Shown here: piece after piece, positions 1 through 6,170 of the stretch
How the letters are laid out: every line of letters starts with the position of its first letter
Position numbering within the stretch: position 1 is the first letter of the stretch
From: Burkholderiales bacterium
GTDB taxonomy: Bacteria; Pseudomonadota; Gammaproteobacteria; Burkholderiales; Burkholderiaceae_F
Length of the DNA: 10,705 nucleotides
Direction: 5' to 3'
NCBI GenBank assembly: GCA_021205255.1
Contig: JAJPXW010000294.1
Location: 1-10,705, forward strand
Position numbers and translations under genes: made by a program
The notes under the pieces: model-generated
The model's input: the letters and a program-made list of their open reading frames with translations, nothing else
The model's database searches: none
Told to the model about the DNA's origin: nothing

Positions 1-451
1 TGTCGAAGTTTTCTTCTCCCCTAACGGAGGAGCAAAAGATAAGATCATCAGCGAAATTAATCAGGCAAAACAGGAAGTAAAAGTACTAGCCTATCTTCTT
101 ACTGACAAAGAGATTGCTGAAGCCCTTGCTAAAGCTCATGAACGTGGCGTTGATGTCCAGGTCATCCTTGACAAGAAAATGAAAGTCGACAAAGGCAGTA
201 AGGCTCTTCCTCTTGCTGAATCCGGAGTCCCTGTGTACATCGATTCCGAACATTCGACTGCCCACAATAAAATCATAATCATTGACCAAAATAAGGTCCT
301 GTCAGGCAGTTATAACTATGTTCCGAAAGCAGAAACCAAAAACACTGAAAATCTTATCGTATTGGTTTCCGAGCCATTAAACAAGCAGTACAAGGCAGAA
401 TTTGCAAAGCACTTGCCACATGCTGTTAAAGTGGAAAAAGCTGAAAAATAA
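1..451 (+). CDS. Phospholipase D-like nuclease (single HKD motif), 5' end missing
   Basis: Reading from base 2, the sequence is open for about 149 codons to a TAA at 449-451; the start lies left of the window. The protein carries one complete HKD signature, HNK-x4-D followed by GSYN (HxK at about 265-273, GSYN at about 304-315), then a TENL stretch like the SENV/AENV of bacterial Nuc-type endonucleases. Upstream is the usual fold with an AEALAKAHERGVDV-like segment, as in Nuc. Enzymes of this group have a single HKD per chain, dimerise to form the active site and cleave phosphodiester bonds; many are exported or plasmid-borne. The length to the C-terminus fits a protein of roughly 170-190 residues, so only the N-terminus, perhaps a signal peptide, is missing. 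The Lys-rich tail is unremarkable. The nuclease call rests on family resemblance; lipid hydrolysis is not excluded. A terminator follows directly, so it ends its transcript. Confidence 0.85.
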   Translation, partial: VEVFFSPNGGAKDKIISEINQAKQEVKVLAYLLTDKEIAEALAKAHERGVDVQVILDKKMKVDKGSKALPLAESGVPVYIDSEHSTAHNKIIIIDQNKVLSGSYNYVPKAETKNTENLIVLVSEPLNKQYKAEFAKHLPHAVKVEKAEK

Positions 452-479
452 GCTCTAGGTACTACTGCTAAGACATTCA

Positions 480-511
480 AAAAGGAGGTTTCTATTTCGA
501 TGCCTCCTTTT
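480..511 (+). terminator. Rho-independent terminator of the PLD-like nuclease gene
   Basis: AAAAGGAGG (480-488) pairs perfectly with CCTCCTTTT (503-511) around a 14-base loop, and T-rich sequence follows. It starts 28 bases after the stop codon of the nuclease gene. The left arm happens to look like a Shine-Dalgarno sequence, but its perfect complement and the T-rich tail favour a terminator. Confidence 0.8.
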
Positions 512-517
512 GTTTTG

Positions 518-565
518 TCTTTATCTTTATCTTTATCTTTGCCTTTGTCTTTTGTTTTTGTTTTA
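518..565 (+). repeat. Hexanucleotide tandem repeat, TCTTTA-type, about 8 units
   Basis: Three perfect TCTTTA units (518-535) are followed by decaying copies: TCTTTG, CCTTTG, TCTTTT, GTTTTT, GTTTTA. The tract is almost purely pyrimidine on the plus strand and directly extends the T-rich tail of the nuclease terminator. The gradient from perfect to degenerate units is what slippage expansion of a T-rich tail would leave. Units are a multiple of three, so copy changes would not alter a reading frame. Confidence 0.8.
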
Positions 566-796
566 GCTCAAGAAGCTATCTCTTTCTCACATCATCCTTG
601 CGCTATCGGTACATTTAGCAAGGAAACTAGAAATTTCGCTATCTTATTGCGAACCTTCCTGACTACACTCAAATTCATGGCTCAACAATCTAATCGTGCC
701 TATGGTTTAACCAAGCAAAACCAGAAAACTGAAATGTTTGGTCAATTGGAAGCCTTGGTTTTCATAGTTCAGTATCCAATCTCAGCCAGTGCAAAA
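566..796. other. Intergenic stretch without a supportable gene
   Basis: Between the hexamer repeat and the ribosome binding site of the P460 gene I see no convincing gene. The one open frame across it (500-799) begins in the terminator and draws its hydrophobic leader from the hexamer repeat, so I do not call it. An imperfect inverted repeat lies at 621-660: AGGAA/TTCCT outside and TTCGC/GCGAA (635-639/649-653) inside. A second possible pairing is AAAACCA (717-723) with TGGTTTT (756-762). The promoter of the P460 gene should lie in this stretch, but no clear -35/-10 pair stands out. Confidence 0.5.
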
Positions 797-809
797 TAAA
801 AGGGATTTT

Positions 810-1290
810 ATGAAACGTCTCATTGGTACAACCCTAATCTCCATCGTTTGCCTTTCTGGCACTGGTCTAGCATATGCTCAAAAAGTAGAACTTCCGTCCG
901 ACATATCCGACTGGATTCATTACCGGATCTCGGACACGGGAAGAGTGATAGAAGAGATGTACGCGCCAAAGGAAGTGGTTCAAGCCGCTAAACAAAGCCC
1001 AATTCTCCCTCTATGGATCAAAAATTCCGCTAATTAAATACAAGAAAGCAAACGGCAAGAAAGGCGACGTAAATCGATACATCGTTATGGAAAAGGAAAA
1101 GGGCTGGGGCGCTTCCTATCCAGAATCTCTTCGCAATGGCGAATGGGAATATCAAGCCTATCATGCAAATAAAAAGCCGTTTACTGAAGCTGAAGACTCT
1201 GTGACAAGGTGCATGTCGTGTCATAAGAGCACTCCGGAAACCGATTACGTCTATTCCATGGATGGGTTACGGTCGGCAAAAATAAATTAA
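810..1290 (+). pseudogene. Cytochrome P460 family exported haem protein, frameshifted near 1011
   Basis: The ATG at 810 follows AAGGGA (800-805). It opens a typical signal peptide: MKR, a hydrophobic core, then cleavage probably after AYA. The mature start reads through YAPKEVVQAAK to a TAA at 1035-1037. The rest of the family pattern continues one frame over from about 1012: a Tyr-Gly after Leu-Pro (family: LPxG), VMEKEKGWGASYP, LRNGEWEY, then a c-type haem site CMSCH (joined residues 134-138) and the DYVYS tail, ending at 1290. Joining the frames at 1010/1012 gives about 159 residues, normal for the family, with no missing segment, so a single extra base explains the break. Known P460-type proteins are periplasmic monohaem proteins; some oxidise hydroxylamine, but the substrate here cannot be read from sequence. 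Both halves look undecayed, so the lesion is recent or a sequencing error. Programmed +1 frameshifting is a less likely alternative. Confidence 0.8.
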
Positions 1291-1310
1291 AGCAAATTGG
1301 CAACTTGCTT

Positions 1311-1334
1311 AAAAGCTCTGGGTAGCTTTTATTT
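1311..1334 (+). terminator. Rho-independent terminator of the P460 gene
   Basis: AAAAGCT (1311-1317) pairs with AGCTTTT (1324-1330) around a six-base loop, CTGGGT, followed by ATTT. Just before it a second small hairpin is possible, AAGCAA (1290-1295) with TTGCTT (1305-1310), which overlaps the P460 stop codon. On the minus strand the stem has no separate T tract, so it would terminate the convergent integrase transcript only weakly. Confidence 0.65.
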
Positions 1335-1395
1335 AGTGAAGATGGCAGCTGTTATTCCCTTTCACCTAGCTACCCAACCTACTAATACCAAATTT

Positions 1396-2418
1396 TTATT
1401 TGCCGAGAGACTTCAACCATTCATTCAAATTCCAATTGCCCTCCGCTTCAGATACTGCTTCAGGCAAAAACTGCTTCTTCGACGCCATCTCGACTGCCTT
1501 ACTTTTGAACTTTGGGTCAGCTTTGGCATAGACTTCGGTTGAGGTGAGGCTGGCATGTCCAAGGATGTCCTTAATTTGCATCAGGTCGACTCCTGAGCCG
1601 AGCATCTCCATTGCCGCCGTATGCCTTAGCTTGTGCGGGCTCATGTCCGCCGGAATGATTGCCGGATTAATTTTTCTCGCCATATCGGCATATTTCGTCA
1701 CAAGATAAGCAATTCCCCGCCTGGTGAACTGCTCTTTATGGTGGTTCTTGAAGAGAGGCTCGCTCGCATCAATTGCCAAGTCATACTTCATTCTCTTTAG
1801 ATATTCCCGCAGACGGGGCAGAACTTCCGGCGCGATAGGCACCTGCCTAGTCTTGTCGCCCTTTCCATGAACCTTCATGGAGGGCGGATAGCTCAACTGA
1901 AGGTCGCCGACTCTAATTTCGGTCAATTCGGAGACACGCAGTCCGACCGTGTAGAGAAGCGACATTATCAGGAGATCCCGCAGGCCATTTCTTTTTCTCA
2001 AGTCGATCTGACTGATAAGTAGTTTGACGCCCTCTGGCTTAAGGTAACTTATTTCATGCGCAGGCGCCTTCTCGGTAGGGATGGAAAGTATCTTCTGGTA
2101 CTCCTCCATGTAATCCGGAACCTTTTCCTGAAGGTAGCGTGCGAAGCTCTTAATAGCCGCTAGCTTTTGGTTCCTTGTCGAGATACTGGCCTCTTTCTCC
2201 TTCTGCAGCCAATCTAGGAAGCCCTCCACAGACTCTTTTGTGAAGTTCTTCAGCTCCATTTTCTCCGGTTTTATATCGCGACTCTCTTCCATATAGTCCA
2301 GGTACATTATGATTGCTACCCTATAGGAGTCCACAGTCAAATGGGAGCAACTGCGCTCGTCAATCAAATAGACTGTAAAGAAACGTCCTATCCAGTGGGC
2401 GAAGTCAGTTGTTTCCAT
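1396..2418 (-). CDS. Tyrosine recombinase/integrase (XerC/XerD-like)
   Basis: A 340-residue site-specific recombinase of the phage integrase family, which cuts and rejoins DNA through a 3'-phosphotyrosine link. The N-terminal SAM-like core-binding domain spans about residues 5-105 and the catalytic domain about 125-310. All catalytic residues are present: R161 in GLRVSEL, K186 in GKGDKTR, H262 and R265 in HKLRH, H288 in LGHASL and the nucleophile Y297 in VYAK. The ATG at 2418 is preferred over an in-frame TTG at 2433, because GAAGG at 2427-2431 sits eight bases before the ATG. About 40 residues follow the Tyr domain, ending in a Trp-containing tail. It stands alone between the housekeeping operon terminator and a convergent P460 gene, without cargo, excisionase or tRNA. 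It resembles stand-alone integrases of mobile elements more than housekeeping XerC/XerD, but the exact subgroup cannot be settled by eye. It appears intact. Confidence 0.92.
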   Translation of the reverse strand: METTDFAHWIGRFFTVYLIDERSCSHLTVDSYRVAIIMYLDYMEESRDIKPEKMELKNFTKESVEGFLDWLQKEKEASISTRNQKLAAIKSFARYLQEKVPDYMEEYQKILSIPTEKAPAHEISYLKPEGVKLLISQIDLRKRNGLRDLLIMSLLYTVGLRVSELTEIRVGDLQLSYPPSMKVHGKGDKTRQVPIAPEVLPRLREYLKRMKYDLAIDASEPLFKNHHKEQFTRRGIAYLVTKYADMARKINPAIIPADMSPHKLRHTAAMEMLGSGVDLMQIKDILGHASLTSTEVYAKADPKFKSKAVEMASKKQFLPEAVSEAEGNWNLNEWLKSLGK

Positions 2419-2426
2419 TGTCGTTG

Positions 2427-2431
2427 CCTTC
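2427..2431 (-). promoter_or_regulatory. Ribosome binding site deciding the integrase start
   Basis: GAAGG on the minus strand lies eight bases before the ATG at 2418-2416. It overlaps the upstream TTG at 2433-2431, which therefore cannot use it and has no good alternative. Confidence 0.6.
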
Positions 2432-2515
2432 AAAAATAGTCTTGTTCTTAAAGTTTCTCTACTCTAACGGACTGAAAGTGCTACATAATTTGCCAACTAT
2501 TCAGAGGAAATACTC

Positions 2516-2539
2516 AAAAAGGTGGCGCCAGCCACCTTT
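2516..2539 (-). terminator. Rho-independent terminator of the lepA-nagZ operon
   Basis: A perfect nine-base-pair stem, AAAGGTGGC (2518-2526) with GCCACCTTT (2531-2539), closes a four-base loop. Read on the minus strand it is followed by further T residues (the A run at 2516-2520), 18 bases after the nagZ stop. No plus-strand gene ends here, so it belongs to the minus-strand operon. It separates that operon from the integrase, which then needs its own promoter within 2419-2515. I see no convincing one there. Confidence 0.85.
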
Positions 2540-2556
2540 GTTATTTTTATTGCAAA

Positions 2557-3663
2557 TTAGATCTGCCCTTCATTGGCAGCTCTAGCCGCAAGCTCCTCAT
2601 TGAAGGCTTTGATTTTCTTAACACAAGCTTGATAAGTGATCTCTGTCTCCAACGATGCCCAGCTGAAAGCTTTGCCTTTAGGTTGCAACCTAGCATAGCG
2701 ATCCTGGAATGATTTTGTGCGTATCCAGTCACTAGGAGAAAGATCAGCTATGACTTTATTATCAATTTTTACTTGATCCACGTTCTTATCTGACGGATCT
2801 CTACAAATTAAAACCATATCGCAACCAGCCGCATAAGCTGCTTGAACTCTAGTGGTAAGATCGCCAACTTCTGCAGCGCCTTTCATGGATAAGTCATCGC
2901 TAAAAATCATTCCTGTATAGCCGAGACGACCCCTAAGCTCATCCTTTAGCCACTTCTTCGAAAAACCAGCTGGAGTATCGTCCACTTTCGGATATATGAT
3001 GTGAGCGGGCATGATTCCCGTTAACAAACATCCCATAGCTATATAAGGCACTTCGTCATTGACTCTTATTTCGTCAAGTGTCCGATCGTCGGTTGGCAAT
3101 TCGACATGGGAGTCTCCTAGTGCATAGCCGTGGCCTGGAAAATGTTTTCCGCAATTTGCCATCCCTATTTGCGCGAAACCTGAGACAAGTGCTGTCGCTA
3201 GGGTAGTTACAGTTTCAGGGTAGCGATGAAAAGCTCGGCTACCTATCACTTTACTACGGCCATAATCAAGATCCAAGCATGGCGCAAAATTCAAATCAAT
3301 TCCGCTTGCTCTCAATTCGCTCGCAATCACAAGACCGCAAGCAGCTGCCATTGCTATCCCTTTCCATTTGTTTGCATCGTAAAGTTCCCTAATATTCCGC
3401 ATACTTGGAATCTTCGTGAAGCCTTCTTGGAATCTTTGAATTCGTCCACCCTCGTAATCGACTCCAATGAGCAAAGGAGGAATCGTCAGTGAATGAATAT
3501 CATGGGTAAGGCTCATTAGCTGATCGCGATTCTCAAAATTTCGTGCAAAAAGGATCACCATACCAACCCAATCATTTTGCAGTAGTTTTACTTCTTCGTC
3601 GGTAAGCTCTGTTCCTTTTATATCCACTACGATGGATCCGATGCGACGTTCGACTTTTTCCAT
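2557..3663 (-). CDS. nagZ: Beta-N-acetylhexosaminidase NagZ (glycoside hydrolase family 3)
   Basis: A 368-residue cytoplasmic enzyme that removes N-acetylglucosamine from GlcNAc-anhydroMurNAc (peptide) products during cell wall recycling. The family 3 TIM barrel shows GVDYEGGRIQR (residues 67-77), the NagZ loop KHFPGHG (173-179) followed by Asp184-Ser-His186, which supplies the Asp-His acid/base pair, and FSDDLSM (254-260) containing the nucleophile Asp256. The ATG at 3663 overlaps the acpS stop codon (TAATG) and has a purine-rich binding site at 3666-3676. An upstream TTG at 3681 would fall inside acpS. The protein is somewhat longer than the usual 340 or so residues because of a charged C-terminal tail of about 50-60 residues. 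In other bacteria NagZ products feed AmpR/AmpC induction; no ampC is visible here. It is last in the operon and followed by its terminator. Confidence 0.95.
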   Translation of the reverse strand: MEKVERRIGSIVVDIKGTELTDEEVKLLQNDWVGMVILFARNFENRDQLMSLTHDIHSLTIPPLLIGVDYEGGRIQRFQEGFTKIPSMRNIRELYDANKWKGIAMAAACGLVIASELRASGIDLNFAPCLDLDYGRSKVIGSRAFHRYPETVTTLATALVSGFAQIGMANCGKHFPGHGYALGDSHVELPTDDRTLDEIRVNDEVPYIAMGCLLTGIMPAHIIYPKVDDTPAGFSKKWLKDELRGRLGYTGMIFSDDLSMKGAAEVGDLTTRVQAAYAAGCDMVLICRDPSDKNVDQVKIDNKVIADLSPSDWIRTKSFQDRYARLQPKGKAFSWASLETEITYQACVKKIKAFNEELAARAANEGQI

Positions 3664-4058
3664 TACTCCTTCCTTTCGCAAATAACGAATGCTATGGCAG
3701 CCGTGTTGGTATCGCTAATACTTAAATGAGCCACCAGCTTGAGTTTCTTAATCATAACGGACAGCGAGCCGTCAAAATGAAAATAAGGCTTACCTAAATC
3801 GTTATTCAGGATGGAAATACTCTTAAGGTCAACTGCCTCTCTAATGCCTGTCCCTAAAGCTTTTGCGAGAGCTTCCTTAGCTGCCCATCGAGTGGAAAGA
3901 TAAGCAATTCCCCTCTCCTTGTTTTTGGTATGGCGAGCGATAAAGATAGGTTTTTCCAATGGACTCAGAAACGTATCTATAAAATTTTCTCCCTGCCGCT
4001 GGAAGGCCTTTTCGATTTGCGTTGGCTCAACGATATCGCAGCCAATGCCAGTAATCAT
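3663..4058 (-). CDS. acpS: Holo-[acyl carrier protein] synthase AcpS
   Basis: A 131-residue 4'-phosphopantetheinyl transferase that moves the pantetheine arm from coenzyme A to the conserved serine of acyl carrier protein, converting it to the holo form used by FabF and the other fatty acid enzymes. Family signatures are all present: GIGCDIV at the N-terminus with the metal-binding Asp8, RWAAKEALAKALG (residues 57-69) with Glu62, LGKP, and HLSISDTNTAAIAFV near the end. The length matches the family. The start ATG overlaps the DUF805 gene stop by four bases (4055-4058), and its own stop overlaps the nagZ start by one base, so translation is probably coupled on both sides. Being next to nagZ and downstream of recO is normal for beta- and gammaproteobacteria, except that pdxJ is missing just upstream. 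Confidence 0.95.
   Translation of the reverse strand: MITGIGCDIVEPTQIEKAFQRQGENFIDTFLSPLEKPIFIARHTKNKERGIAYLSTRWAAKEALAKALGTGIREAVDLKSISILNNDLGKPYFHFDGSLSVMIKKLKLVAHLSISDTNTAAIAFVICERKE
3666..3676 (-). promoter_or_regulatory. Ribosome binding site of nagZ inside the acpS 3' end
   Basis: The minus-strand purine run AAAGGAAGGAG lies within the last codons of acpS, ending two bases before the nagZ ATG. The AAAGGA part has a spacing of seven. It fixes the nagZ start at the ATG of the TAATG junction. Confidence 0.6.
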
Positions 4059-4570
4059 TTTTGAGAATCGTCCTTAGGTGGAATATGTCTTGAAGGAAAA
4101 TAACGTGCCGCAAATTCAGGCGTCATGGACATAAACGCCAATGCTCCAATAATAAAAAGACCTAGAACTGCATATAGCGAAAAATCGTAATCATCGTCGG
4201 CGCACAACAACGCTAGTATTACTAAGGTTGCGACCGGAGGAACCGTAGCCACTACGCCTTTCCTGCCGATATCATGCAAGCGTCTTACTCCAATTGAGAC
4301 AGCAGGAATCGCAATCCACAACCAGCCTAGGACCAGAATGATGGATTGAATAAAGTCGGTATCGACAAATTCCTTCGCAATCCACAGGAGCAAACAGACA
4401 AAAAGAAATGCAAACGCATAGAAGTTCCAGAACCTAATGACGGAACATTTGCCTTTGAAATTTAGAAGCCCAGACGTGAAATCTTCGTATAGCCATCTTA
4501 TTGGCAAAGGGAACTTATCAATATAGGTGCCAAGCTCAAAGGGATTCTTCCCGGAAGGTCTTTTTGTCAT
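4055..4570 (-). CDS. DUF805 family inner-membrane protein
   Basis: A 171-residue protein of unknown function with four predicted membrane segments at about residues 50-65, 75-95, 107-123 and 131-149. DUF805 hallmarks are present: the FKGKCSVIRFWNF stretch (38-50, matching the FxGRxSRxxFW pattern with Lys for Arg) before the first membrane helix, and RRLHDIGRKG (96-105), the family's most conserved motif, in the loop after the second. Many DUF805 proteins have a short soluble part before the motif; here there are about 37 residues, including a Trp-containing LYEDFTSGLLNF segment, and a hydrophilic Pro/Lys tail. The ATG follows the recO stop by one base, and the 3' end overlaps acpS by four bases. 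It is therefore firmly part of the operon, in the slot where pdxJ sits in many relatives. No function is assigned; its role cannot be inferred from these neighbours. Confidence 0.85.
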   Translation of the reverse strand: MTKRPSGKNPFELGTYIDKFPLPIRWLYEDFTSGLLNFKGKCSVIRFWNFYAFAFLFVCLLLWIAKEFVDTDFIQSIILVLGWLWIAIPAVSIGVRRLHDIGRKGVVATVPPVATLVILALLCADDDYDFSLYAVLGLFIIGALAFMSMTPEFAARYFPSRHIPPKDDSQK

Positions 4571-4571
4571 T

Positions 4572-5267
4572 TCAAATCTTCTTTAAAGCCGTCACGATCT
4601 GACGGGTGTTAAGAGGGCGTCCGTCAAGGTAGTAATCTAAAATATCCCTCATGATGGCTTTGGCTTCCTTATCCTGAACTGGACTAATAGATTTATTTTT
4701 TAGGGAGTTAAGGATATCTCCTCCTATTCCAATATCTGAAGAGACACCCTCTAAGGACTTCCAATCACCATTTACAAACTGATATCGATGGTCGTTCTCG
4801 ACTGTGGGAATTCCATATCCAAGCTCATTGAGTAAGTCCACTTCAAAACCACGTAGGCAAAGGCTTGGATTCTTGTGCTCCGATAATTCCTTTAAAACGT
4901 CGAAATAACTTTTAAAAAGACGGGGAACCGGATCGTTTCGAGTGAGTAAGCGAACTAGAAGTTCATTTAAGTAGAAAGCGGCCATCAAAGCGGAATCAGG
5001 AAGAATTACCGTCCCATGCCATTCGCACTTAGTCAGTGTCTTAATATCCGCCTTACCGGAATAAGAAATAGATAGAGGGCAGAACGGACTAAGCATCCCA
5101 CGATACTGGGACATGGGCCGTTTTGCCCCTTTGGCTACAACTGAAACCCTTCCGTAGTCCCTAGTCAGCATCTCGGCGATTAAGCTTGTCTCACGCCATG
5201 GATAGGTGTGTAGAACAAAAGCCGGCTGGAGGCTAACCCTAGTGGAAGGGTCTCGGGAATTAATCAT
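4572..5267 (-). CDS. recO: DNA repair protein RecO
   Basis: A 231-residue recombination mediator. With RecR it helps load RecA onto single-stranded DNA coated with SSB in the RecFOR gap-repair pathway. The N-terminal OB-fold matches the family well: LQPAFVLHTYPWRETSLIAE, then LTRDYGRVSVVAKGAKRP and the YRGML segment. The helical C-terminal part contains the FEVDLLNELGYG pattern (residues 141-152). The Cys4 zinc site found in many RecO proteins is not visible, as in other proteobacterial members. The ATG at 5267 lies inside the era 3' end, overlapping it by eight bases, with only a close-set AGGA before it. Translation therefore probably relies on coupling to era. The short N-terminal leader before LQPAF is common in betaproteobacterial RecO, which supports this start. 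Confidence 0.93.
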   Translation of the reverse strand: MINSRDPSTRVSLQPAFVLHTYPWRETSLIAEMLTRDYGRVSVVAKGAKRPMSQYRGMLSPFCPLSISYSGKADIKTLTKCEWHGTVILPDSALMAAFYLNELLVRLLTRNDPVPRLFKSYFDVLKELSEHKNPSLCLRGFEVDLLNELGYGIPTVENDHRYQFVNGDWKSLEGVSSDIGIGGDILNSLKNKSISPVQDKEAKAIMRDILDYYLDGRPLNTRQIVTALKKI

Positions 5268-6159
5268 ATCCTAGGGTCTTAAGAGCTTGTGCATCGTCGC
5301 CCCAGCCCTTGCGGACGCGAACCCAAACTTCAAGATAAACTTTCTTGCCAAGCAATTTTTCAATATCGGCTCTAGCAAGCCGGGAAATTTCACGCAGCTT
5401 TGCACCGCCTTCGCCAATTACCATGCCCTTGTGGCTCTCGCGAGTGACGATCAACGTGGCGAAAATCCTAGCTAACTTATCTGTTTCTTCCCACTTGTCA
5501 ATCATTACCGCTATACCGAAAGGTAATTCGTCGCCTAATAGCCTGAAGGCTTTTTCACGAATTATTTCGGCCACTAGGAAGCGTGGTGATTTATCCGTAT
5601 AGGTATCTTCCTCAAAAAGCCTTTCGCTTACTGGCAGATACTTTCTAATGACATCTAGAAGAACGTTAAGTTGGCGATCTTTCTCGGCACTAACCGGCAC
5701 TACGTCGGCAAACGGGAATTTTTCCATGGACTCCTTAATCAAAGGCAAAATAGCTTCGCTTTCTTTGACTTCGTCAGTCTTATTAATAGCAAGGATGACA
5801 TTCTTTTCGTTTTTGTCTAAAAGACCAAGAACTTCCTCGTCGCCAGGCTTCCAGCCTGTCGCTTCTATGACCATCACGATGCAGTCCACATCTTGTAGGC
5901 TAGTGCGAACTGACTGGTTCATCTTTTTCAGCAACTCGGATGAATACTTGGTTTGGAATCCTGGAGTATCGACAAAGATGTACTGGGCGTTTTCAGTAGT
6001 AAGAACGCCAAGAATTCGGTTACGTGTTGTTTGGGGTTTTTTACTTGTAATACTGACCTTTTCCCCTACTAGCGCATTAATTAGAGTGCTTTTACCAACG
6101 TTAGGACGGCCAATGACAGCCACATAGCCACAACGGAAGTCTTCTTGTACAACTTGCAT
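5260..6159 (-). CDS. era: GTPase Era
   Basis: A 299-residue GTPase that binds 16S rRNA near its 3' end and assists 30S ribosomal subunit assembly. The G domain carries G1 GRPNVGKST (residues 17-25), G2 around TTRNR (44-48), G3 DTPG (64-67), G4 NKTD (126-129) and G5 SAEK (157-160). The C-terminal KH RNA-binding domain shows VIGEGGAKLREI (247-258) and the ending typical of Era, WVRVRKGW. Length is standard. The ATG at 6159 has AAAGG eight bases upstream, overlapping the rnc stop codon, from which it is 11 bases away. It lies between rnc and recO as in most proteobacteria, so the maturation nuclease for rRNA and the assembly GTPase are made from the same transcript. Confidence 0.97.
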   Translation of the reverse strand: MQVVQEDFRCGYVAVIGRPNVGKSTLINALVGEKVSITSKKPQTTRNRILGVLTTENAQYIFVDTPGFQTKYSSELLKKMNQSVRTSLQDVDCIVMVIEATGWKPGDEEVLGLLDKNEKNVILAINKTDEVKESEAILPLIKESMEKFPFADVVPVSAEKDRQLNVLLDVIRKYLPVSERLFEEDTYTDKSPRFLVAEIIREKAFRLLGDELPFGIAVMIDKWEETDKLARIFATLIVTRESHKGMVIGEGGAKLREISRLARADIEKLLGKKVYLEVWVRVRKGWGDDAQALKTLGYD

Positions 6160-6170
6160 TTCTAAAGCCT

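Noticed and set aside
500..799. A 99-codon plus-strand open frame with a hydrophobic, signal-peptide-like leader and a GGAGG upstream.
   Set aside because: The GGAGG is one arm of a perfect terminator stem, the Ser/Leu-rich leader is simply the translated hexamer repeat, the rest resembles no family I recognise, and it runs into the P460 ribosome binding site.
789..809. A GTG at 789 as start of the P460 protein, seven codons before the ATG.
   Set aside because: It puts charged residues before an already normal signal peptide, and AAGGGA at 800-805 serves the ATG at 810.
1008..1037. Programmed +1 frameshifting in the P460 gene.
   Set aside because: No known slippery codon arrangement, stop codon at the shift site or stimulatory structure is evident at CTC-CCT-CTA-TGG; a one-base mutation or sequencing error is simpler. 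Kept only as an alternative.
1290..2500. TTGGCAA at 1297-1303 and its inverted copy TTGCCAA near 2490 as possible terminal repeats around the integrase.
   Set aside because: Only seven bases match, and the first lies in the loop region of hairpins after the P460 gene; a chance match is sufficient explanation.
5287..6127. Several long plus-strand open frames opposite era, and similar ones opposite nagZ, rnc, lepB and lepA.
   Set aside because: They are antisense shadows of strongly supported conserved genes with low-information Ser/Leu/Arg-rich translations.
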